Part shown: positions 48,347 to 60,290 of the stretch, piece after piece
Position numbering within the stretch: position 1 is the stretch's first letter
Layout: each line of letters opens with the position of its first letter
Origin: Cunninghamia lanceolata
Taxonomy: Eukaryota > Streptophyta > Pinopsida > Cupressales > Cupressaceae
DNA: 64,000 nt
Direction of reading: 5' to 3'
Assembly (NCBI GenBank): GCA_027924645.1
Contig: BSBN01001807.1
Coordinates: forward strand, 13,782,001-13,846,000
Program-made: the position numbers and the translations under genes
The notes under the pieces: model-generated
What the model was told of the DNA's origin: nothing
The model's database searches: none
What the model saw: the letters and a program-made list of their open reading frames with translations, nothing else

Positions 48347-49065
48347 TATTGCAATTCCATTCAATATATACCATGTTTTCTACCTAGCTATTTTGGATGA
48401 TCTCTATGAAAACTGTTCATTTTTTATAACAATTGCCTGTGAAAAGGGTTCTTTTTAATCATAATCTCCTAGTGTTGATACTTTAACTACCAAATATATT
48501 AATTTATCAAAAACACCCACCAAATAATATTATATGAAGACCAGGCTATAGGGCCATGCGACTAAGAAAACATGAAACTGTGCAAGAAAAACCATGAAAA
48601 TAGTGTGTTCAACAACAATACATACATAAATACTAGGGTTTCAACACCAATACATACATAAATGGTAGGGTTTCAACAATAATACATACAAAAATGCTAG
48701 AGTTTCAACAATAATACATACAAAAATACTAGGGTTTAACAAAAACAACTATATAGACAAACAAAAAACAATAACCGAGCTGAACAAAAACAATTCTTGA
48801 GATATCATACTTGGGTTGAATGTATTTGTAGGCTACAGGGTGTTGGTCAAGCACTGTCCAGATGCAAGTTTTTTGGCTGAAAATGCAAAATACAACGCCT
48901 CCACAGTTTTTTTTCTGCTTTTACTTTTAAAGGACTCAGCCAATTGGGACTTGGCCGAGACTATACGCACCACATTGGCACCATGTCAGTGCCAAAAGGT
49001 GCTACATTGATTTGACTGAATACCACTCGGTTGACTCCTACTCAGCCAAAATTACTTACTTAGCC
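48347..49065. repeat. Right subterminal region of element A with a 32-bp minisatellite
   Basis: 48610-48737 holds four units of 32 bp, each ending in a version of ACTAGGGTTT, a telobox-like word, with CAACAATAATACATACA before it. The rest up to the terminal repeat is non-coding; the small frame at 48816-49010 has no recognised domain. Confidence 0.75.
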
Positions 49066-49096
49066 TAAAGTGTGACACATGTTTGTATTCTTACAC
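49066..49096 (-). repeat. Right terminal inverted repeat of element A
   Basis: Its reverse complement starts GTGTAAGAATACAAAC and ends GTCACACTTTA, the inverted partner of 3200-3230. Copia C2 integrase spacer sequence begins at the next base. Confidence 0.8.
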
Positions 49097-49620
49097 TTGA
49101 GGACTTTTGGTCTTCTGAGAAGGGTTAGATTCTTCAATTTTATTGGAAGTTGACTTTGAACTTTTGTTGGCTTCAAAAGTACTATAGGATATTTCATTAC
49201 TTGTGACCACTTATGGGGTAGGATTTAGAGAGGTTTTTATCATATCCTTGAACCCTTGATTAAACTTGACATCCCTACTTGTGAACACATCCTCCACACT
49301 AGGATCATACAACCTATATCGTTTCCTATGATCATCATAGACAAAAAAAATACACTTAACACTCTTATTATCAAAATTATTTTGTCTAATCTTATTAGGT
49401 ATCTGAGAAAATACTTCACATCCAAATACCCTAAAATACTTAACATTTGGTTTCTCACTGCTCCATGGTTCCTTAGTATTATTTCTTTCAACACCACCAT
49501 TTTTTTGAGGAGTATATCTATTAGACATTTATATCTTGATCCAATGATCACAAAAAAAATTCCTCTACTTTATATGAATTTCCATGGATTTCAATGCATT
49601 CAAGTGTAACTTGATAGAAT
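49097..49620 (-). pseudogene. Ty1-copia C2 integrase half (right of element A)
   Basis: The minus-strand frame 49528-49211 reads SNRYTPQKNGGVERNN, KPNVKYFRVFGCEVFSQIPNK, KSVKCIFFVYDDHRKRYRLYDP and DVFTSRDVKFNQGFK, the end of copia integrase and following spacer. Upstream to about 49620, NSYKVEEFF with CDHWIK resembles the core before PQKNG. The segment ends at 49097 where element A starts and continues at 3199. A deletion between NN and KEPWS removes part of the integrase. Confidence 0.88.
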
Positions 49621-49961
49621 AATGAAACCTTCACTTTGTACTAATTTGGACTTCAATAAATTATAAATTCCTTATTTTCATAACCAAGTTCCTACCCAAA
49701 TTGAAGAGGCTACCAAAAGGAAGTATTGAAAATTATGGACATTATTTTTATTTTGATTCTATATAGAGAGAGTAATTTAAAATAGGAAGAGAGTACAAGT
49801 ATTGAATATTATGGACATTATTATTATTTTGATTCTATGAAAGAGATATATAGAGGGAGAGAATGATATAGATAAACACCATCCATAAAAAAGACAAAAA
49901 ATAGTATTGATTTCAAGGAAGTTTGTATGGATTTAAATTCATACTTGGTAAAAGTGTTGGT

Positions 49962-50010
<49 letters not shown>

Positions 50011-53000
50011 AACAATCCAAATAGATAATGTGTCCACTGGGAGCTACACCCAAGAAAGCATGTCATTTGCATGGGAGAGGGAGATAGATATATATAGAGA
50101 AAGAGAGATAAAGGAGATAAAGATAGAGATAAGGGATATAGAGGGAAGGATGGAAAGAGATATAGAGAGAGGAAAAGAGAGAAAATATAAATTGTGACAG
50201 ATAGTAACATTTTTTATGGTATACTTTATATTTATGTAAGTTTTAATTTTTTTATATTTTTTTCCTAATTTTAAAATTGAACTACCTTTCTACAACTCTT
50301 TTTTTGAAGAAGACACAACTAATAGGCAAGTAATAAAATTTAGGTTTGCACATTAACTTCATGTGCACTTCCTGAACAATCACTTGCATATAAATTTAAG
50401 TTACTTTCGATGAAATAACTGCTCTTTTGTATTGTAGAGGTATGTAGTAAAGGGTAATGGAAAGATGCATGCAATTTTATTAATCTTGTGAATAAAATTT
50501 AACTAAGAAGAGAAAAACATTTTGAGATAGAAAAATTATGGGTGAGTATTAAAAAGTACATGACCTAAACAAAATCCTTCAAAACTATGAAAATTGTGTC
50601 TATTATGGATCCAAATTTTGCAATTTTCTAGTGCACAATGAATTCAATAATGAACTTTGACAAAAGAATGCTTTGATATGTTAATTTGTAGTAAACCACT
50701 CCAAACCTTTGACAAGAAAAAAATATCAATCCGAAGGAAACTTCTAACTACCTTGTAGAAAATCACTCCAAATCTTTGACAACACACAAAGACTAATGTA
50801 AAATTTTTTGTTGTAGTCTCTTATCATTACTATAGGGGACAATATCCAATAGTAGTGAGGGTACCAATAGTTGTCATAGAATTGGTACATTGAAAGCTCG
50901 ATACTTGAAAAGTATTGTATTGGTACATACTCATGCAATATGCTTTGCGAAGGCAAAAAGAACTATTTGGTTTAGATATAATTCAGTGCTCTCTTGTATT
51001 GTAGAGGTATGTAGCAAAAGATAATGGAAAGTTGCATGCAATTTTTTAAATCTTGTGAATAAAATTTAACTAAGAAGAGAAGAACTTGGAAATATAGAAA
51101 TAGAAAGGATTAGAGTTACACAAATTTATTTGGCAGTAAATTACACATGCCAACATAAATAGAAAGGGTTAACATTGTGCAAATTTCCTTGGTAGTAAAA
51201 TTACACATGCCCACAGAAATAGAAGGAATTAATGCTGCACAAATTTCCTTAGATGATGAGGCTTAGGGTCTAAATGCTACTAACCTCTGGGTTTAGTTGT
51301 GGAGAATTCCTCAAGAAGGGGATACACCATTTCTCAAGAGGAATTCTCCAACTAGATTGGGTGTGAGATTAAGCCATTGTGCACATAAATATTGGGCTTC
51401 TTAAATTTTATCAAGTGCAGGAATAAGAGATTGGCACTTCACTAGGTACAAAACACTTCCAACTTAAAAAAAAAAAATTTCAATGAACCAAATATGCTTT
51501 TGCTAAGCAAATATCAACAATGAATTTATGTTTCTTTCTTTTACAATGAATTGTGAAATTCCAAATAACTCAAGGCCAACACATAACAAGAATTTGAAAA
51601 TTGAAAATATTATTGGTTAAAGAACAAAGAGTTCATCTTATATTTGAACATTTTCTCGATCAAATGTGTATGAAATCACCCTGCTACCTTAGTTTTCAAA
51701 TATCAACAAATGTGGAAAGGTTCATGAAACCCCCAGACGAATGTTGCGATGCAATTATTTATTTGTTGTTGTGTCCATTTGTTTTGAGAGTAAATGAGTG
51801 AGGCAGAGGTGCCTAGTTTGAAACCACTCTGAAGCTGCTCTCCAGCAATTTCCAGCACTTTGTGTGGTTTACCTCCCTTACAAGGTAACCTGAAGGATCC
51901 CCCTTTGAATAGTATTATTACTTTTTTTTTTGCATTCACAGTTTGCATCCCTATACCTAAAACTATACCTAATGTAATTTAAACTATATATTGCACCAAG
52001 AATAAAAAAGAAAGAACAAATCATCAATTAAATTCAAGCTACAATTATAGAGTAAACAATAAACTACAATTATAATATTTTGATATAGTTTTTCCTTTTC
52101 ATATGGTGCAATATATTTTCGTTATGGTTATTCAATAAAGTAATATATGTCTTTGTATTTAACTCATGTTAACATGCAATCTAAAATTTTAATTCGATTT
52201 TCTTTTTTTAAGATCTTAAGTAAATTTTCAGGTCTTTACTTTTGCCTTATTGGTATGCTTTTGCAACCCTACAACTAGTAGGGACATTAGCTGCATTGCA
52301 GCTCTTGTTAATTATGTTTTCTATTACTTACTCTTCATTATATTTTAGGTTTTTTTCACAAGGATGCCAAAATGCTTGAAATTTGATGGTCATTGATAAA
52401 TTTTAATAAAAGAATTATTAACTAAGTTTGAAAAGAAAACTCACACACAATAAATTTTTTAACAAACCATCTATTTTAATATTTTCCTAATAAATACATT
52501 GCCCAAATCAAGGGAAATGAAGCAATGAGCAATTTGCAAGTGATTATAATTTAAAATAGAAAAATATAACAATAGTGAATTTTAAAGCTTAACAATACCA
52601 ACTATGTTGTAAGACAATTAGGATTTTATTCATTAGGAAAATATATTTTATCTTTTGAGCAATTAATTTAATATCATAATTATAATTGATTTAGTTTTTC
52701 CATTGATTTGTTGGTGACATTTGACCATCATGGGATTACAAAACTAAACTTAATTATATAAACATAGTCGCAAAAAAGTGTTAGGTTGTGCCATACACTT
52801 GGGGCTATAGTCAAGAATTGTAATTTGGAAAACCCTACATTAAAGTTTAGGCTATGGGTTTTCATAAATGTCTCAACAACACATATCACTACATTCTTTA
52901 AATTCTATTGATGGATGGACAACAACCATTGACCATCAACAAAATTGTATACTCTCTTCTCTAGAAATTACTTATTGCTTTTATTTACATGCTATCTCAA

Positions 53001-53390
53001 CACACCCATTGCACACTAAGGTACGATTGCTATAGTATTTTGCTTTAAACTGTGCTAAATATTTGTTATATTTTTATTGGTCAAAATTGACCTTTAATTA
53101 TTAATCTTTAATTCTATCAATATTCAATTAAATGCTACATTCATCATAGGTTTGTCTTAACAAATAGAAATGAAGTGTAGACAAGCTTTACCAAAAGGCT
53201 CCTAAAAAAATAGTTATGGAGAAACCATTTTACAAATGTAAATAAAAATAACTCTTCAAATAAAAAGTACAACTATAAAATTATATTGTCAAAAGTAACA
53301 TAAATATATATTACACATTTCAAAGTAAAACAAAACAAAAAAATACCCAAATAATTTAAAGAGTTATTTTATTTTATTTTTTTGGTAGAT
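49621..53390. repeat. Unassigned repeats: GA-rich tract and dispersed copies
   Basis: 49725-49830 has a pair of about 80-bp direct repeats (ATTATGGACATTATT). 49837-50175 is GA-rich with a pure GA run at about 49971-50006. 50418-50515 and 50985-51090 are direct copies of the repeat that is inverted at 468-535, and 52862-53010 mirrors 1036-1225. The frame at 49824-50210 is a translation of the GA tract. No gene is supported here. Confidence 0.55.
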
Positions 53391-53447
53391 AAGATAGAGT
53401 ATATTATTGATATGAAAAATAGAAGATTACATTTCATACCCACGTAG

Positions 53448-53527
53448 AGAGACCACCATTGCTTTTCCAGTTATTTATGAATATATATATATATTCATAA
53501 ATAACTGGAAAATCAATGGTGGTCTCT
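53448..53527. repeat. 80-bp near-perfect hairpin
   Basis: Two 40-base arms starting AGAGACCACCATTG and meeting at an ATATATAT centre. They differ at a single pair. It could be a small foldback element or a hairpin at the edge of the retrotransposon that begins soon after. No target duplication is obvious. Confidence 0.9.
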
Positions 53528-54046
53528 ATTACATGAGAGAACAAGACACTTGTCCTCTTCTTATTCGCACACATCTCTCAACCTTCTTCAACCGTTGATC
53601 CTCTTGTTCATTCTCAACCATTGATCTTCTTTCTCTCAAAACTATAAATACAACCCCTATTCCTCCATTTCAATCATCCAAGATTTTAGTAAACTTACTC
53701 TATAGAATTCACAGCGCACCTTTGGCACCCAAATGCATTCCATACCTTGCGATCACCATTTTTATTGTATTGAAGCTCCTCTTCATTACAAGAAATATCA
53801 TAGTCGTTTCTCTATTGTCATCTTGAAGAACAAAGCAAGGAAGTGCGCTTTTTGAGGGATTCATTCACATACAAAGATCGATTGAGATTAGGTGACCAAT
53901 GGAATCTACGAAGTAACAAGGTGGGTGAGGTATCATTCTTTGAGTTGAATCTTGTTTATTTCCATTTTCATTGAGTTATTTGGATTACTTTGTATTATTG
54001 ATATTACTCCAATTTTCTTATAACATTTCTAGTGCCCATCGTGGGG

Positions 54047-55609
54047 CCTTGCCCCAATTTAACCCCAAAACTAAGTTTTTGTGCATTAGGTTCCATACAA
54101 AGGAAGATTCTGTGCATCTGTTCATTTCTAACACACATCTAAGCTCTATTTCAATGCATTTGGAGATTTGGTGCATCTGTTCACTAAAATTGCACTTTTG
54201 TACTTTGTAATAGTCCATTTATCCAAATTGCACATACATTCTCTGATTTTGCGCTTTTATCATCTATAGCTACACATATCTTAACTTCTCATATATTCTT
54301 TCTGTCAATGCATTTATTTTCTGTAATTGCGCATACACCAGATCTGCGCATTTGTGCTTTGTATCTGCGCATATATGCTATGTAACTACGCATTTGTTCT
54401 AATAGGGTCCCAAAGTTATTTCTTGTGATTTTTTGCTAACGCTAACATTTCTCGCAGGAATATTCTTAGCTCTGCTTGTAGGATAGGGGCTGGTTAGTCA
54501 TATAGCTGCATTTGTTAACTCATCTTTAGATCTATTTAGCTAAGGAAAGTAATTGGATCATTCATGCAAATCTCATTTAGCTCTAACTAGGAGGATTGTA
54601 AGTTGATCTTGTTGCATCAACAACTCAAACGTAGTGCCTAATAGAAAGATATAAAATTAAACCATTGTTATCTTGCTTCTTTCAAAGTTAACAAATCGTG
54701 TGTTTGCCCAAGTAACGTAACTCATTTAGACTTTTTTATTTTTAAATAGGATTAAGGAACCATTGTTCTCTGTGTTTTTAGAATGATAGTAGACCTATGC
54801 TCTCCCCTTTCTTGGGTGACTAGAATGCCAAACCTATCATTTTGCATGTTTAACCTTTAGAGAGGCTTGCCCTTGGATATCCTTCCGTCCAAGTGGGAAC
54901 GACCTTAAGTGGTAACAAGCTAAAGCTAAGCTCTACCTAGCCACTATAAATAAATTGTGCTTGAGGTAAAAGCTAGATGCAATGAGTGCTGATTAGTTAT
55001 ACCGACAACCAACCTCCCCCAAAACCCTCCAAAGCACAACCCTTGAAGGCTGGGAGACTCCATTACAGAGAGTAGCATTGGTGTATGTATAACCACTCGA
55101 ACGGTTGCCCTTACTACTTATGCATTGTTTTAGAAGCCAAAATCCCCTATAAAGTGGTGCCGAAAGAGCGATTATCATCTTCCTAAGACGACTCACATTC
55201 TTATGATTCAATAGTAAAGATAACATGGAATTCTCAAGGTTTGCGAGCATTGGAAACCTAGAAATTGGTGTACCAGAGAAGTTTGTGCACTTGTAAGGGG
55301 GAGCCTGTGTCCCAAGTTCCTAAGTTATCCTCTTTGAATAGCATAGCTGGTGTAAAAACTAAGTGAGAATTTGGTTTATATTATTGTTTCCATCCTAGGA
55401 TTTGTACCTATTTTTTAGTCAAAATGTAAAAAAATCTAAAAAAATAAAAAATCATGAAAATATTCTTTGTGTTTGTTGTGCCTTTCTTGCCATAGTTGAA
55501 AAATCAAATAAAAAAGAACTAACTTTCAGCCAAGAAAACAAAAACATTTAAAACATGCCAAAAACATTGAAAATCAGTCAAAAGCAACCAAAGAAGCTAG
55601 AGCTTTGCA
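54047..55609. other. Untranslated leader of the gypsy-derived element
   Basis: Non-coding. At 54100-54410 the words GCGCATTTGT and GCGCATATATGC recur loosely, an early form of the 21-bp repeat further on. The minus-strand frame at 54993-55250 has no recognised domain. Confidence 0.45.
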
Positions 55610-55895
55610 TTTATCTTGTTCTGCTGCGCATTTGTTCCATCCTTTTATGCATTTGTTTCATCCTGCTTCTATTTTCTGTTGAATTTTGAGGATGGTCCTG
55701 CTGCACATCTGTTCCATTCTGATATGCATTTGTTCCATTCTGCTACGCATTTGTTCCAATCTACTGTGCATCTATTCCATTCTATTATGCATCTATTTCT
55801 ACACATATGTTCCATTTTGCTACGTATTTGTTCCATTCTGCTACACATCTATTCCATCTTGTTGCACATCTGTTCCATCCTACTATGCATTTGAG
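55610..55895 (+). repeat. 21-bp minisatellite
   Basis: About twelve imperfect units of the type TGTTCCATTCTGCTACGCATT; clear starts are at 55711, 55732, 55753 and 55774 (period 21). Being a multiple of three, it keeps frames open and yields repetitive Cys/Ile/His/Phe-rich frames that I do not regard as protein. Confidence 0.85.
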
Positions 55896-55928
55896 CACCC
55901 TTTCGGTCTTGTGTCAGTTTCTAAGGAT

Positions 55929-57665
55929 ATGGAAAACCAATTAGAAGCACTTGCTCAAGAAATCCAAGCCATAGAATACCAACTGGCAATCTTACGAATG
56001 GAATCTTCCAAAAAGCAATATTCGCTAGGTGGCATATCTCCTTATCCATTTGATACAAGCTTGGGTAAGATACCTTTCTCTCCTAGTTTTGATGTGCCCA
56101 AGTTTAACAAATATAGGGAAAAAGATGATCCACGTGAACCAAATCCCTCCCAACATGAGCATGCTAGTACTAGCTATGCCTTGCACCAAGATCGTACATT
56201 CTTTACCCATCTTAACGATGCTCTTGACAAGGGAAGCACCACCTTAAGCTGGAAATCATGTACCAATCAATCTACTAGTCCTCCTTCACCATCCTCTAGA
56301 ATACATATACCATAGCATACCAGTTCTACACCAATACCGCCATCAAGTTCCCCAAGCTCTAATCCGATAACCAAAGAATCCTCGAATGATCTTTTTCAAA
56401 GACATTTTCCAAATTTATACAACAAAAGAAAAGCTATGGAGAAATCTAAATCTGCTCATCCAATTTCATCCCCATCTAGCACAAGCAATCTTAACCCTAA
56501 TCACAAGCCTACACCATCTACCATTATTCTCCATCTATTGTATTGTCCATCTACCCATGCACTCATGAAAGATGTGATCCAATGGCTATTAGCAAGGAAC
56601 CAACCATCTCTGTGTAATAAAGCACCCATCTCGGAGCCTATCAAAGAACCTTCATACATGTCCATTGTTCCAACCTTGTCGTGTAATTCGCAACCCCATG
56701 AGCTTATTCAAAAATCTACTATCATGAACCAAAGTCAAGGTCCATCGTACCTTCATGTTGTTGACCAAGAGCCTATCCAAGAGTCTTCTACCTCCACTTC
56801 AATCCAAAAAAATCAAGAGTTATGTCAAGAGTACTCTTTAGAGCATGTGGAAACATCAACCCTTTATCCAAATCAAGATCAAAGCATCTCCACCCAACCC
56901 ATCCATAACCTATATCTTTTCTATGATCAAGATACTATCTTTGATGAAGAAGCTATCAATGAGCAACTTGATCATATACCCATACAAGAGAAAGAAATCC
57001 AAATCGAACCTATCCATAACCTATATCTGCTCTATGATCAAGATATTATCATTGATGAAGAACCTATACACGAGCACATTGATCCCATCAAGCTTAAGCC
57101 TATCTATGATCAAGTAGACCAAGATGATCCTCTTAGTCAACTTTATACATTCCATGGTCACAAGCTTATCACCCCATCTATCCATCCTCCATCTAGTCTT
57201 ATCCATGATTCAACAACTTCCACTTCCCTTGATGAGACACTTGCCTCCCAAGTGCACATAGATGATCAAACCAATAACTTGGATCTTATTGAGCATAATG
57301 ATAATCAAGATCCTGATGATCCTCCACCATCCATTATCAACCATGTTGCAAATCCATTATCCTATCCCCTTGGTCTCACTACCTTCATGCATGAATGTTC
57401 TTCCTTGGGAGAACAACAACCGTTATCTACCTCTTCACCTTCCCCATCAAATAATGAGCTCATTGCTAGTGTCCAAAGTACCCATAATCCCATTGTCCAC
57501 TGCATACTCCAAAATATGAACTATCAAGGTAAAAGCTCACACCTTCATGAACAAGGTATTTTGGAGCCTATCCATGTCGAAATACCTCCCTCTTATGGCA
57601 TTCATTATATATCTCCCAAGAGAAGCAATCTCATGATGTTGACCTGCTTCCTTCACTCCTCCTAA
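55929..57665 (+). pseudogene. Retrotransposon gag-like reading frame with a long repetitive tail
   Basis: Starts at ATG 55929 (MENQLEALAQEIQAIEYQLA), a probable coiled coil. FDVPKFNKYREKDDPRE follows, matching the opening of plant gypsy gag (PKFxKYxGxxDPREH). A TAG at 56313-56315 interrupts; the frame stays open from there to 57665. The remainder is Pro/Ser/Ile/Asp-rich without known domains and contains an internal duplication: PIHNLYLFYDQDTIFDEE and PIHNLYLLYDQDIIIDEE about 43 residues apart. It is longer than needed for a gag fragment. I assign no function beyond a gag relic at the start. Confidence 0.65.
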
Positions 57666-57753
57666 ATCCACCTCTTTCCATCACAAACCCTATCATATCC
57701 CCAAAACATATGTCACCATTCCACCTTGCTTATCATATACATCCCCAAAAAAT

Positions 57754-58407
57754 GTGACCATACACCTTCCACCATCTAATCTACCTCCGCTACTTCCAAC
57801 TCCTAACATCCTTCCATGCATTTTACCACCACTTCTTCCAACATCTTATCCATCCATCCATAAATCCTCTAAAGATCCCAATCATGGCCAACAAATGCAC
57901 ATGTTGTCTAAACAAAGAGCTTCCACCAACCCCACTTCTACCATCCCAAGAGAATTCAACAGCAAAAATTTGGATGCCTCTACCTATAAAGTCAAACATC
58001 TTATAGGTCCTCATGCCTTCAGATACAAAAGCCAAGGATCAAAGAATTATCCATCTCAAAAGTTGCATACACCCACACATCTCAAAGCAAAACTAAAAAA
58101 GGTGTGGGTCCTCAAGCAACAAGTAATTACCTCAGACGCTGCACACAAGTTGCATATACCCAATCTCATACCTTCACAAGTGAAGTCTAAAAGCAAAATA
58201 GTTTGGGTACCTAAGCAAAAAGCCATCACATCAAGTGAGGCATCCACCTCTCAAGCATCCCAACCGTCCCCTTTCTCCTCTTCCATCCAAAAATCCCATC
58301 CCATTCAAAAATTTCAAATCCTTCCATCCCACATGACAAGCAAAAATCGGATGTATACTAAGTCTATGTGGGTCCCTAAATGCCTACATCATTCATCCAC
58401 CAAGTAA
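57754..58407 (+). pseudogene. Continuation of the gypsy-derived frame (WVPK repeats)
   Basis: 217 codons in a frame shifted from the preceding one. Pro/Ser/Lys-rich with a repeated motif: KKVWVLKQQVITS, KIVWVPKQKAITS and KSMWVPK. No known domain. Probably the C-terminal part of the same element protein after a frameshift between 57665 and 57754. Ends TAA at 58405-58407. Confidence 0.5.
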
Positions 58408-58440
58408 AACTCTCCATTACTTCCTACACCACCTTCCCAT

Positions 58441-58974
58441 CATAAGCTTCCACATCAGATTGTGTGGAAGGTCTCCTACCCTTCCGCCCACATAAATATA
58501 ATATATATTATAAAATACTATTTATGAATATATATTAAATATAATATTATTAATGAATATATATTAAATATAATATTGTATTATATTTATATAAATCTTA
58601 TATATATTTAAAAACTTTAAAGTGTAAATTGTAATTCTCCTTAAATGTTAATAGTCCACAAATCTACTATGCATAGAGTATATCATATGGTAAATGAAAA
58701 CATTATGCATATATCCAGAGAGTTCTATGTTTTACGATGATTTTTATATTTAAGAAGAGCTCTTACAAGATTAAAGATTAGAGATGTGAAAATTATATCA
58801 AGAATAAATTTAAAAATATTTTATATAGAAAATTAAAATTATATTATATAATAATCTGTAAAGCATAAAAATATAATTGATATAAATTTTTTAAATGATT
58901 TACTTGAGTAATATCAAAACCTTAAAAACAATCGACTAATGTAAATGTTGATAGAAATCTCAAATATCTAGCAG

Positions 58975-59039
<65 letters not shown>

Positions 59040-59600
59040 AGTAAACACATTATTTAATAATTTTCATTTTTTAATAGAAATCTCAAAATATCTGAAGGGG
59101 ACATTTAAAGAAAACAAAAATCTTTAAATTTATATAATTGAAAGATAAAGAATAATTATCAATCTTCATTGAGAGATGTATTAAAATTCAAAGTAAATAC
59201 ATTATTTTAAATTTGAAAATTATAAATAAAAATAAAAATTTAAGAAATAAAAAAAAATAAAAATAAAAAAAATATATTATTTAAAAAAATGAATTGGAAA
59301 AACTTTTTTAAGTCGTCTAAAAAATTTAAAATTAATTTACACAAAAACAAAAAGAAAATCAAATGAATTTTTTTTTTTTCAAAATTAATATATTATTATA
59401 TTATAACTATTAAAATTTAAATAAATAATTTACGGTAAAACGAATGAAAAATAAAAAATTTAAGACAATGAAAGCACAGAGAAAAAATTGCTATGAGTAA
59501 TTGCAATCAGAAATACTTACTGTGAAATATTAAAGTGCCTGGAATGAAGAATTGGTGGTAGGTTTTTAAGAATGCTGAAAATCGCGAACAAAAAACCCAT
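58441..59600. other. AT-rich spacer with TA microsatellite
   Basis: Very AT-rich non-coding DNA. A TA run occupies about 58978-59035. Nothing else is recognisable. Confidence 0.6.
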
Positions 59601-59612
59601 GCTGGACAAAAA

Positions 59613-59691
59613 ATAAATGACGAAAGGGTGAAAGAGATTCTTGGACAGAAAATAAATGACGAAATGGTGAAAGAGATTCTTGCACAGAAAA
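59613..59691 (+). repeat. 39-bp tandem duplication upstream of LINE ORF1
   Basis: Two units starting ATAAATGACGAAA at 59613 and 59652, with two substitutions between them. They sit in the LINE 5' untranslated region, about 40 bases before the ORF1 start. Confidence 0.85.
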
Positions 59692-59732
59692 TAAAGCCCT
59701 AATTTCGCTTTCTGGGAAAACGAAAGACTCAA

Positions 59733-60290
59733 ATGGAGATCCTCAGGTGGGCATTTCAGAATTGGAAAGGTTTCTTCATGGCGACCTTTAATTCGTCTAA
59801 GGATTGTCAGAATATTTTGGACATCGGGGGATGGAAATGTGGAGATTCCTTCCTGTATATGCAACCATGGCAAGCAAATTTTAATCCCCTCAAAACAGAT
59901 CCGATGAACAATCCAGTCTGGCTCATGATGTATAACCTCCCATTGGAATATTGGAGTGCAGAATGTTTAATAAAAATTGGGAACACTATTGGGCGAAGTC
60001 TTGAGGTCGACTTAAGCAAAGACAATTCGGCCATCTACGCCCATGTAATGGTGGCAGCAATTCAGACGATTCCTAAACGTATCTCTCTCAAAGAAGGAGC
60101 TCGGAGCTGGATCTAGGAAGTGGAAGTGGAGGTTCCCAAATTTTACAGCTCAATTTGTAATAGAAGGAACCACACTTCCGAAGACTGTCGCAAGAAAGAT
60201 CACGGGAAGAAGAAAAATATTTTAGTCCAGAATCGGGCGAAGATGATGTGGGATCTTCAAGTACCATTGATCTGTGCCCTATGATCCCAA
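59733..60290 (+). pseudogene. LINE ORF1, DUF4283-like domain and zinc knuckle
   Basis: The frame from ATG 59733 reads ILDIGGWKCGDSFLYMQPW, NFNPLKTDPMNNPVWLMMYN, LPLEYWSAECLIKIGNTIG, characteristic of the DUF4283 domain of plant LINE ORF1 proteins. It stops at TAG 60114-60116; reading on in frame gives EVEVPKFYSSICNRRNHTSEDCRK, where a CCHC knuckle has lost its first Cys (Ser). ORF1 proteins bind the element RNA. The start may lie upstream, as the usual N-terminus is short here. Confidence 0.88.

Larger units (their letters stand above)
3200..49096. mobile_element. Element A: DNA transposon split by later insertions
   Basis: The left end starts GGGTAAAAGTACAAAC; the right end read inward starts GTGTAAGAATACAAAC. 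Over 31 bases I count 26 matches, ending in a shared GTCACACTTTA. Outside the ends, copia sequence stops at 3199 and resumes at 49097, as judged against the uninterrupted copy C1. The target duplication is not clean: the right flank begins TTGA and the left flank ends TTTCAGA, which fits a 4-bp TTGA duplication if the left copy gained three bases. The element carries a transposase remnant (4599-7800) and gene 2 remnant (39225 to 11158). Removing the later copia C3 and the 6-kb LTR insertion leaves about 13.7 kb. Related to element B by termini and both genes. Confidence 0.8.
53528..58440 (+). mobile_element. Gypsy-derived, probably non-autonomous retrotransposon (limits uncertain)
   Basis: A TATA-like ACTATAAATACAAC at 53641-53654 suggests a 5' LTR promoter. 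AGTGCCCATCGTGGGGCC at about 54029-54046 resembles the primer-site sequences of plant Tat-type gypsy elements. After 1.5 kb of non-coding leader comes a gag-like start and a long open region to 58407, with no protease, reverse transcriptase or integrase. I could not find a 3' LTR, so both limits are approximate. Confidence 0.6.

Noticed and set aside
49824..50210. 128-codon minus-strand Leu/Ser-rich frame
   Set aside because: It is the translation of a GA/CT low-complexity tract.
55616..55925. Cys/Phe/Ile-rich frames as a membrane protein
   Set aside because: They are produced by a 21-bp tandem repeat, whose period keeps all frames open.
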